Assembly: GCA_027030285.1 (NCBI GenBank)
Contig: JALVFC010000543.1
Coordinates: forward strand, 1-6,766
Direction: 5' to 3'
DNA: 6,766 bases
DNA from: Thiotrichaceae bacterium
GTDB lineage: Bacteria; Pseudomonadota; Gammaproteobacteria; Thiotrichales; Thiotrichaceae
A program made the translations under genes and the position numbers. The notes beneath the pieces are model-generated. The model worked only from the letters and a program-made list of their open reading frames with translations, was not told the origin of the DNA and did not search any database. Shown one piece after another: positions 1-5,910 of this stretch (position 1 is its first letter; every line of letters begins with the position of its first letter).

Positions 1-25
1 GTAGAAGCAAAACCGATTTATTAAC
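1..25 (-). CRISPR. Partial first CRISPR repeat (putative), cut by window edge
   Basis: On the minus strand these bases begin GTTAATAAATC and end GGTTTTGCTTCTAC at the window edge. Type V-A repeats are about 36 nt, usually begin GTTTA/GTCTA and end with a handle of the form AATTTCTACT-loop-GTAGAT. The TTCTAC therefore lies where the 5' arm of the handle stem should be, about 25 nt into the repeat, and the position just past cas2 and a short leader is the usual place for the array. Only one incomplete copy is visible, so repetition cannot be shown. The three bases before TTCTAC are TGC, where the standard handle has AAT. The exact 5' boundary (25, 26 or 27) is uncertain. Confidence 0.5.
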
Positions 26-38
26 ACCAGGGTTTTGC
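7..38. repeat. 8-bp inverted repeat joining leader and repeat
   Basis: GCAAAACC at 7-14 and GGTTTTGC at 31-38 are perfect inverted copies separated by 16 bases. One arm is in the leader end and the other in the putative CRISPR repeat, just before TTCTAC. In the array transcript the arms could form a hairpin that covers the normal crRNA-processing point of the first repeat. As DNA it could be a binding site for the integration complex. Function is inferred only from position. Confidence 0.5.
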
Positions 39-114
39 ATTTTTGCATACCACCACGGCAAATAGTCGTACTGAAATTTATACCTTTGATCGCATTGTCA
101 ATGTCCTTTCCGCA
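26..114 (-). promoter_or_regulatory. CRISPR leader region with candidate array promoter
   Basis: This 89-base gap between the cas2 stop and the putative first repeat is in the leader position. On the minus strand it holds an exact TTGACA at 101-96 and a TATAAA at 82-77, but their spacing is only 13 bases instead of the usual 16-18, so the pair is a weak promoter call. If the TATAAA box works, transcription would start near position 70 and run about 45 bases before the repeat. The array could also be read through from the cas operon, because no clear terminator follows cas2. The end next to the repeat carries a tandem octamer and an inverted repeat, listed separately. Confidence 0.45.
33..48. 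repeat. Tandem octamer (TTTTGCAT)x2 in leader
   Basis: TTTTGCAT occurs twice head to tail with no gap (33-40 and 41-48), a few bases from the putative first repeat. Its TTTTGC core also forms part of the inverted repeat. Its place at the leader end suits a leader-anchoring or protein-binding element for spacer integration, but chance in AT-rich DNA is possible. Confidence 0.5.
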
Positions 115-396
115 TCAGGTGATAAAGATCACTTCGCTCTCCTCATGCTTTGCATATCCATACCGTTTGATATTCTTTTTGCATCCTTCGCAAAGCCTGA
201 AGATAATGATGCTATCCGCACCAGTGAAGTGCTTCTTGTACTCTAATTCTACCTCAGTGAGAATATTTTGCAAGACGCGCTGTGAATCACGGATTTGAAA
301 GACGCTGTATTGAATGCGATATCCATAACGCTCCAGAAACCGCGCAAACCGTGCGCGTTGCTTATCACTCTCAAAGTCATATGATACTACAAGCAT
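115..396 (-). CDS. cas2: CRISPR-associated endoribonuclease-fold protein Cas2
   Basis: Cas2 is the dimeric core of the Cas1-Cas2 integrase that inserts new spacers at the leader end of the array. From the chosen ATG the protein is 93 aa, normal for the family. It opens MLVVSYDFE, the typical first ferredoxin-fold strand with the conserved Asp (D7), followed by the recognisable RFLERYGYRIQYSVFQI helix-strand segment and a final beta strand (EVIFIT). There is a CEGC pair near residue 70. An in-frame TTG at 414 would add six residues (MITVTP). I prefer the ATG at 396 because family members start directly at this strand; neither start has a clear Shine-Dalgarno sequence. The gene starts 19 bases after cas1 ends and is the last of the adaptation operon. 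The stop is TGA, placed where Cas2 should end, which argues against recoding of TGA in this genome. Confidence 0.93.
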   Translation of the reverse strand: MLVVSYDFESDKQRARFARFLERYGYRIQYSVFQIRDSQRVLQNILTEVELEYKKHFTGADSIIIFRLCEGCKKNIKRYGYAKHEESEVIFIT

Positions 397-415
397 AGGC
401 GTAACTGTTATCAAA

Positions 416-1384
416 TTAACGAATTGTAAATTGCTCTAACTCCCCCTCATCGTTGATAATCATGTAGTACAGTGAGCGCACATATTTGTACATGTCTTCC
501 TTGTAGCGCATAATCTCCGTTAGAAAAATTTTTGCATACTTGTGACTGTGTTGATAGTCCAAATAATACTTCCCCTTTGCTCTGCGAAAGTCAGCTGCTC
601 TGAACTGTCCAAGTGTGTGCGTTTTGTACAGCGCTCTGTCAATGATGCAGCGAAACGGCTCCATCACGTCACTAGAGAGTGACTTGCGTTGAAAAAACAG
701 TCTGTGATACATCCCCTTGTATGTATCAAACCCATACACACGCAATAACGAATCAACGAAGTTGAACAGATATGTATAGCCCATATCCAACAACACGTTA
801 TTCGGATCTACCTTGCCGCGCGGCACACGCTTGTACCACTCAATCTGACTGAAGTAGGCAGTAAAGAAATCTCTGCTGACAGAACCCTCAATGCCGCGCA
901 GCGTTGCAGCATCTGTCGCTTTTGCTAGTTTTTCTTTAACCTCTTTCTTGTAGGCACTGCGCGATCGAATGCCAATCGTATTCACGCCAATGGAGCGCAA
1001 CAATGCCAACTGATTGATTGTCTTGTGCAGAACAATTGCACGAGCGATTTCCAACATGCGCTCTTCGGAGAGCGCGTACTGCTTCTGACGCAAGAGATAG
1101 TTTCCCTCAGCATAGGCGCCAATTGTTGCGTATGTTTCATTTGTGCGGGTCAGGAGAAAAAGCGACACACCATTCTTCATGCACTTGCGAATGAGCTGAC
1201 TTGTCAGCGTCATCTCACCGATGATGAACACAGCCAAGAGGTGCCTGATGGGCATCTTGTCATGGATGCGCCCATGCAATGTGATAACAATATTCTCATT
1301 GCGAAATGAGAGGTTGCACCTCCCAAGTGTGTAGGTGTTCAGAAACAGGATTTGCTTTTGGCGAAAATCCGGTGCTGTAATCAT
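416..1384 (-). CDS. cas1: CRISPR-associated integrase Cas1 (type V-A)
   Basis: Cas1 is the metal-dependent integrase that, with Cas2, joins prespacers to the first CRISPR repeat. The 322-aa product has the usual length. The N-terminal beta domain (about 1-90) begins with the KQILFLNT and LSFRNENIVIT segments familiar from type V Cas1. The alpha-helical catalytic domain follows, with the expected metal ligands: E166 in the GIEGSVSRDFF motif, H227 in KGMYHRLFF, and D239/E242 in the SLSSDVMEPFR motif. The GYTYLFNFVDSLLRVYGFD stretch before the His is also typical. It starts with ATG 20 bases after the cas4 stop and ends TAA 19 bases before the cas2 start, consistent with one transcript. Nothing suggests inactivation. 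No strong Shine-Dalgarno sequence is visible. Confidence 0.96.
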   Translation of the reverse strand: MITAPDFRQKQILFLNTYTLGRCNLSFRNENIVITLHGRIHDKMPIRHLLAVFIIGEMTLTSQLIRKCMKNGVSLFLLTRTNETYATIGAYAEGNYLLRQKQYALSEERMLEIARAIVLHKTINQLALLRSIGVNTIGIRSRSAYKKEVKEKLAKATDAATLRGIEGSVSRDFFTAYFSQIEWYKRVPRGKVDPNNVLLDMGYTYLFNFVDSLLRVYGFDTYKGMYHRLFFQRKSLSSDVMEPFRCIIDRALYKTHTLGQFRAADFRRAKGKYYLDYQHSHKYAKIFLTEIMRYKEDMYKYVRSLYYMIINDEGELEQFTIR

Positions 1385-1404
1385 ATGCGTGATATCTTAC
1401 TAAA

Positions 1405-1962
1405 TTACGTTGTGCTATCGTCTTTTTTGCATAAAGCGCGATAGATACAAAAATGACACTTCTTGCTATTCACCAACGGCACACTTGTTGCGATGTCAAA
1501 TGTGCGCATACGTTCCAGCGTACGAAGAAAGAGAAACTCATCACGCATGTTCTGTGATATAGGATATTTTTTGTTATCAGCAAGCGAATGGATGACCATG
1601 TTCTTTATCTCATAGCCCATCTCCCGCAAACATGCCTTCTGCGCATAGAGCTGATATTTGTAACCCTCGTAAATTCTTACAACACGCGTTTTCCTCTCAA
1701 TCAGCACTTTGTCCTCTTGGTCATAGATATCAATTTTTCCAATAAGTCCCAGCTTATGCGAAAATACTTCCATACCCTGCAAGTAACGTGCACGCGTTGA
1801 GTACCTGCCAGCATCTGATGCGGCGTGCGTCAGCGCCCCTTCCTTCTGCGGACGCGCCTTGTAATTGTCGTCATCAAATTGGTAGTAGATGCTGTGGAAA
1901 TACACAGAGCGCGGACAGAACACGAAGTCATTGATTGTTGCGATTTGGATGTAGTCATACAT
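1405..1962 (-). CDS. cas4: CRISPR-associated exonuclease Cas4 (RecB-like, Fe-S)
   Basis: Cas4 is an iron-sulfur, RecB-family nuclease that works with Cas1-Cas2 to choose PAM-adjacent prespacers, trim their ends and set their orientation. The 185-aa protein has all the landmarks. The four cluster cysteines are C16 (FCPRS) and C169, C172 and C178 (CHFC...C) near the C-terminus. The nuclease residues are H46, D78 in GLIGKIDIYD, E89 and K91 in LIERKT, and the Q104/Y106 QLYAQ motif. It starts with ATG 66 bases downstream of cas12a; a strong palindromic terminator-like element lies in that gap, so expression may be partly separate from cas12a. It is followed by cas1 after 20 bases. It is a stand-alone Cas4, not fused to Cas1 as in some other subtypes, which is usual for V-A loci. 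Confidence 0.95.
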   Translation of the reverse strand: MYDYIQIATINDFVFCPRSVYFHSIYYQFDDDNYKARPQKEGALTHAASDAGRYSTRARYLQGMEVFSHKLGLIGKIDIYDQEDKVLIERKTRVVRIYEGYKYQLYAQKACLREMGYEIKNMVIHSLADNKKYPISQNMRDEFLFLRTLERMRTFDIATSVPLVNSKKCHFCIYRALCKKDDSTT

Positions 1963-1997
1963 ACAATTTGCGTATTTACTTGTTGTCCCGCTGAAAC

Positions 1998-2023
1998 AAA
2001 AGCACGTCTGCAGACGTGCTTTT
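1998..2023. terminator. Perfect palindrome, likely bidirectional terminator
   Basis: This is a perfect 26-bp dyad: AAAAGCACGTCTG at 1998-2010 is followed directly by its reverse complement at 2011-2023. As RNA it can fold into a GC-rich stem of about 11 bp with a TGCA tetraloop. It is followed by TTTTGTTT on the minus strand and TTTTATTTTCT on the plus strand, so it fits a Rho-independent terminator for both directions. It begins six bases after the cas12a stop and ends 35 bases before cas4. It may therefore end or attenuate the cas12a transcript before the adaptation genes. An operator-like role for the symmetric DNA cannot be excluded. Confidence 0.8.
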
Positions 2024-2028
2024 ATTTT

Positions 2029-5000
2029 CTAAGTTGTATGTTGTGTGAGAAATGTATCCCACTCATCCTGCGACACAAATGTATCCGGATATCTTCGTTG
2101 TGTGTCTTGCGAACGCCCCCACGCGGTAATCTTTTGTAATATGATGATGCCTTTGCGCGCGATGTTGTATGCGCCGTTCTCATCACCATTTTGCGGATAC
2201 TGCTCTTGCGCGTTCCGCGTATCAAAGAATGGCTCCACCGGCGACATCAGGAAGTCCTGTGCATTGATATCATCGGCACCGTCATCGGTATTGCGAATCT
2301 GACAGATGAGTCTGAAGTAGAAGCATAGATCTCGCAGGAAGGACACTGTTGCGCTGGCGCTTTCATCTAGTTCATCAATCTGCGCAAGAATATTGCGCGT
2401 AGTATCAATGCCACGTTGCGCGCACGCCTCTTGTAGCCTCTGTGTAATACTCCCCTCGCCTTCTACCGGAAAAACATCATAGCCGCCCTTTCCGGCATTA
2501 TTACTGCGGTTCCACCTATGGCGCTCCACGCTGCTACACACAGTCCATGACACGCCATTATGCCGGTACGCAAACTCAAAGCGCTGTTTCTCGTCATTGA
2601 AAACAATATCATCAAATATGCGCAAGATGTCTTCCTTTGTCTTCTGCGCGTTCCTATATTTGAGATACACGTGCGGTCGCCACCCTGTCACCGGGTCCAC
2701 TTGCGATGTATAACTCGCTGTCGTGTAGAAGATAATACCTGTTTGATTGCCCATTTTCTCAAATGTCTCAAAGGGGGCGGCCAGCTGATAGGCTCTCAGC
2801 AAATGTCCAGCCTTGGTTGCATCCACTTCACCCTTATTAACAAGGAAATTAAGCTTCTCAATAAGCGCTTTCTCCAACTGTTGATAGACCGACTTCTCAA
2901 TACCACCGCGAATTTGCTTGAAGCGCATATTAAGGTTTTCCAAAACAATAATGGCATTGTGCTTGATGGCAAGGTCGGCAATCTCACGCACGACAAGTGA
3001 GATGTACCCTTTCTTGAGATCCTTGATTTGCTCTACGCGCTGCCAATTCTTGCGCGCCTCTTCACGAGCTCCCTGGCGCTCTGTGAGGAGAGCATGATAA
3101 TCCTTGCTGCCAATTGTGTTGAAACTGCCACTGACAATACGATTGCCATTCTGATCAATGATGGAGTAGTATGCCAAGTGCTTCTCACCACGATCAATGC
3201 CCATGATATTAATATCAGGATTACCTGCGAGGAAGCGGTTGACAGCATCATTGAATGCAGAGGTTTTCACATCACCCGCTGTGCGATTGAGCGTAATCGG
3301 AACGTGCAGAAACACTTTATCCTGTGTATAGCGCTTCTTGGCAGCGACCTCACGATTGCCGCGGCGTTCTGTTTTTGACTCAATTGCTGCCGGGCGATAG
3401 AAGACCTCTGCGCCACCATTGAGCCTAAAGACAAAATCTGCTGCTGCATTCTTCTCGGAAAACAGATACTCAAAATATAATGTGTGCAAATTTTTGCGAC
3501 CCGTTGCACCATCATTCCAGTCTTTATTTTTGATTTGGAAGAGGTAGAGTTCGCCATTGGCATTCTTTTCTTCTACATACTCTTTTGAGATATTTTGCCA
3601 CCCTAACTGATATCCTCCCTTTGCCACATCGTCATAGAACTCCCCGATGTTGGATGTATATTGTGCAGTGTCTTTAAGGTGTTTAAAGTCATAGATTTTC
3701 CATCCGTCATACTTCTGCAAAGCATTTTTATAAAAGTCAATTAATTTCTGCATGCTCTCAACATTGAACGTGTCGCCACTCTTAAATTCCGCGTTCTTAT
3801 AAATACGCACAATTTCTTCTGATGGTGCAAAAAACTCCATGCCCTTTGCTGAGAAGCATACTTTTGGAAACATCTTTTTTGGATCAGGGAAAAACTTGTA
3901 CACCATCTTCTGAAGTCCCTGTCCCTCAAAGTTACTGTGATGCTGGTTCGCAAAGATATTATTATGCCCCTTGCGCATAATACCCAAATAAAATTTGTCG
4001 CCATCACGCAAGATCACCCCAAAATTAGCAGCTTCTTTGTTTTTATCCCATCCATCCAATAATGTTGGGTTCTCAAAATTCAACTTCCACTTTTGGACAT
4101 CCTCCCACGGCTTCTTTGTGAGATAGTTTCTCAAAAGATTGTAGGATGCAACAATTGTGCTGTGTGTATTACCATAGATCTCCTTAAATGTCTCATAGAA
4201 TGTATCATCAATTGCAACGGCATCATCCCACATACTCTTCTTCTCAACAGCAAAATACTTCGCCATTTGGTAGATACGCAGGAGTGCGTCCGCATACTCT
4301 TTTATAATCTGTGTCGTTTGCTCATTCTTTGTAATCTGTCCATCAGAAAGCAGCTTCTTTGCCTTGTCTTCTGCTACAACATAGTCAGTGTCCTGCACTG
4401 TTGCTTCCATGTGCACAAACAGCCTTTCAAATTCATCAGCAAAAATCGCAAAAAATCCTTCTTCCAGTGTTTTATTTTCGGTGATGCTAGCATACCGTTC
4501 CTTCCAGGTACATTCTGTGTCCTCACTCTCCTGCACCAGCGTCAGTGCTTGCGTGATATATGCCACAGGAATGTAAGCAGGAAACTTTTTCTCTCCGGAC
4601 GCTGTTGTTGCAATACGCTTTTTTGCTTTAGCCTTAAAGACATCTGCCAGCGCATCGTGCCATGCGCGTGTATCATGTGTATACTTGCGTGAGATTGTCT
4701 CAAAACCCTTCTTGCTAATATAGATTTGTGTATAGTCATATGTACCATTCTGTGCAGAAAAAGCTTGTGCGAGTTGACGCATCTCTGCAGCAAACACCGT
4801 ACCATCATCTACAAATGCTCTGAATACATCATGCAACTCTCTGTCATCCTCAATAACATCAAAGAGGCGGCGCTCGCGCTCCCCAAGAATTTGGTTATCC
4901 AATGTCTTTGGATAACTAATTCTGACACCCTTGTTTTTCTGTTGGTACTCATTGATTGCAGATTTCAGCACACCTACAAACTTCTTGTTGTATGCATCAA

Positions 5001-5826
5001 TTCCCTCCTGTAGTAGGCATGTACGTGCATAGAAATCAAGTGACTGTGCGTGCGCAATATCAAAATCACCAAAGTCCGTATGCGCGAGCAGTTCTGGATA
5101 GTTATTTTTTATGTCTGTAAGTTTTTGCATATTTTCTGCAAAACGCCGCAGATTCTGATTGATTGCACGCGTTGCGATTGCGGTTGCCGTACCATTGTCT
5201 TTATAAAAATTTTTCCGTGTTTCAAAGAACTTATCAAAATAGCCTGTGAACCCTTTCCACCCTTTGAAAATTGACTCTTCTCTCTCGTCAATCACCTCAC
5301 CCGTTTCCGGATTGCTTGTCACGATTTTTACTGTCGTATCCGGCGCACTGCCATAGCGCGCAAACAGAACGTGCTCAAAGACGCCTTCTTCAAAAAGAAA
5401 GTCTTTGGTCTTCTTTTTGAGTTGCGGGTATCTCTGTGTTGCCCATATGTGCGCTGCCTTATCAAACAGCGCCACAACTTCCTTGCGCAATCGCTTCTCT
5501 TGTTTCTCAAATCCCTTCTTCCAGCGTTTTTTATCCTCTGCGTTCGTATCTTTCGTAATCTTTTGCACATTCTGCAAAGCTGCATAATAATCATCAAGAT
5601 TGCCAAGTTGTGCATTTTGCAGACTCTCTGCCACAAACTCTCTATGCAATAGGTCAATCCATGGCTTCGTCTTTTCGTACTTTTCCCTAATCGCCCGGTC
5701 CTTGGCAAACACATTGTTCTGCTCCAGCATCATTTGCGTATTGCCAATGGGTTTTAATTCAAACCGCAACGTCTTGGAAAGTGCATAGCGATTGGTAAAC
5801 GCGTCAAGCGATGTTGTCGTGCGCAT
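2029..5826 (-). CDS. cas12a: CRISPR effector nuclease Cas12a (Cpf1)
   Basis: Cas12a is a crRNA-guided nuclease that recognises T-rich PAMs and cuts both DNA strands with one RuvC site; many members also process their own pre-crRNA. The 1265-aa length is typical. The N-terminal WED motif SKTLRFELKPIG is at 17-28; the REC lobe spans roughly 30-520, and the WED/PAM-interacting region about 520-870. In that region K597 (GWDKNKE) and K655 (KMFPK) match the PAM-contacting lysines K548 and K607 of the Acidaminococcus protein. RuvC-I is GIDRGEK with D878; the bridge helix has W928; RuvC-II is VLENLN with E963. The Nuc domain carries R1178 (QIRNT) and D1191 (DFLMSPV), and RuvC-III is GDENGAYNIARKG with D1215. 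All catalytic residues are present, so it should be active. Odd point: the segment after FYRP (811-840) is shortened and lacks the usual RNA-processing His. The ATG at 5826 is the natural start, just after a TATAAT box. Confidence 0.97.
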   Translation of the reverse strand: MRTTTSLDAFTNRYALSKTLRFELKPIGNTQMMLEQNNVFAKDRAIREKYEKTKPWIDLLHREFVAESLQNAQLGNLDDYYAALQNVQKITKDTNAEDKKRWKKGFEKQEKRLRKEVVALFDKAAHIWATQRYPQLKKKTKDFLFEEGVFEHVLFARYGSAPDTTVKIVTSNPETGEVIDEREESIFKGWKGFTGYFDKFFETRKNFYKDNGTATAIATRAINQNLRRFAENMQKLTDIKNNYPELLAHTDFGDFDIAHAQSLDFYARTCLLQEGIDAYNKKFVGVLKSAINEYQQKNKGVRISYPKTLDNQILGERERRLFDVIEDDRELHDVFRAFVDDGTVFAAEMRQLAQAFSAQNGTYDYTQIYISKKGFETISRKYTHDTRAWHDALADVFKAKAKKRIATTASGEKKFPAYIPVAYITQALTLVQESEDTECTWKERYASITENKTLEEGFFAIFADEFERLFVHMEATVQDTDYVVAEDKAKKLLSDGQITKNEQTTQIIKEYADALLRIYQMAKYFAVEKKSMWDDAVAIDDTFYETFKEIYGNTHSTIVASYNLLRNYLTKKPWEDVQKWKLNFENPTLLDGWDKNKEAANFGVILRDGDKFYLGIMRKGHNNIFANQHHSNFEGQGLQKMVYKFFPDPKKMFPKVCFSAKGMEFFAPSEEIVRIYKNAEFKSGDTFNVESMQKLIDFYKNALQKYDGWKIYDFKHLKDTAQYTSNIGEFYDDVAKGGYQLGWQNISKEYVEEKNANGELYLFQIKNKDWNDGATGRKNLHTLYFEYLFSEKNAAADFVFRLNGGAEVFYRPAAIESKTERRGNREVAAKKRYTQDKVFLHVPITLNRTAGDVKTSAFNDAVNRFLAGNPDINIMGIDRGEKHLAYYSIIDQNGNRIVSGSFNTIGSKDYHALLTERQGAREEARKNWQRVEQIKDLKKGYISLVVREIADLAIKHNAIIVLENLNMRFKQIRGGIEKSVYQQLEKALIEKLNFLVNKGEVDATKAGHLLRAYQLAAPFETFEKMGNQTGIIFYTTASYTSQVDPVTGWRPHVYLKYRNAQKTKEDILRIFDDIVFNDEKQRFEFAYRHNGVSWTVCSSVERHRWNRSNNAGKGGYDVFPVEGEGSITQRLQEACAQRGIDTTRNILAQIDELDESASATVSFLRDLCFYFRLICQIRNTDDGADDINAQDFLMSPVEPFFDTRNAQEQYPQNGDENGAYNIARKGIIILQKITAWGRSQDTQRRYPDTFVSQDEWDTFLTQHTT

Positions 5827-5834
5827 AGTTTTCT

Positions 5835-5840
5835 ATTATA
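5835..5840 (-). promoter_or_regulatory. Candidate -10 box (TATAAT) of cas12a
   Basis: On the minus strand a consensus TATAAT occupies 5840-5835, only eight bases before the cas12a ATG. The expected start of transcription, about seven bases downstream of the box, falls at 5828-5827, giving a nearly leaderless mRNA. This agrees with the absence of a Shine-Dalgarno sequence directly before the ATG. A -35 match at normal spacing is weak (TAAAGT at 5863-5858). The upstream region to about 5870 is AT-rich. Confidence 0.5.
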
Positions 5841-5888
5841 GTGTGTTATCTCTTTTTACTTTACATCTTTCATCTCACAGGAGCAAGC

Positions 5889-5908
5889 AAAAACCGCCAT
5901 AAAGCGGT
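5889..5908 (-). terminator. Rho-independent terminator of the flanking gene
   Basis: On the minus strand, two bases after the flanking gene's TAA stop, ACCGC (5908-5904) pairs with GCGGT (5897-5893) around a six-base loop and runs straight into TTTTT. The stem is short (5 bp) but GC-rich with a good T-run. It should insulate cas12a from upstream transcription, consistent with cas12a having its own promoter. Confidence 0.7.
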
Positions 5909-5910
5909 CT

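Noticed and set aside
115..117. Alternative genetic code (TGA as Gly or Trp), as in some CPR lineages
   Set aside because: cas2 ends at TGA exactly where the family ends, and the other genes use TAA or TAG with no internal TGA needed for their frames.
35..298. Plus-strand frame covering the leader and antisense to cas2
   Set aside because: It has no ribosome site or protein motif and lies over the leader and a well-supported cas2 on the other strand.
1963..1997. Promoter for cas4 (TTGTTT and TAAATA on the minus strand)
   Set aside because: The spacing is only 15 bases and both boxes are poor, and the TTGTTT is part of the terminator tail. Not strong enough to annotate.
1963..2028. tracrRNA or scoutRNA-like small RNA near cas12a
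   Set aside because: No anti-repeat to the putative CRISPR repeat is visible in either intergenic gap, and V-A systems do not need a tracrRNA.
4093..4692. Long plus-strand open frame (199 codons) opposite cas12a
   Set aside because: It is antisense to the REC and WED coding region of a clear Cas12a. It is rich in Cys, Leu and Ile with no recognisable motif, as expected from the reverse of a lysine- and acid-rich gene.
5328..5714. Minus-strand frame of 128 codons inside cas12a
   Set aside because: It overlaps the Cas12a REC region in another frame and has an Arg/Lys-rich, motif-free translation, so it is a frame shadow.
2029..5826. Cas12a2 or another Cas12 subtype instead of Cas12a
   Set aside because: The RuvC, Nuc (R1178/D1191) and WED/PAM motifs align directly with classical Cas12a, the length is typical, and the cas4-cas1-cas2 neighbourhood is that of V-A.
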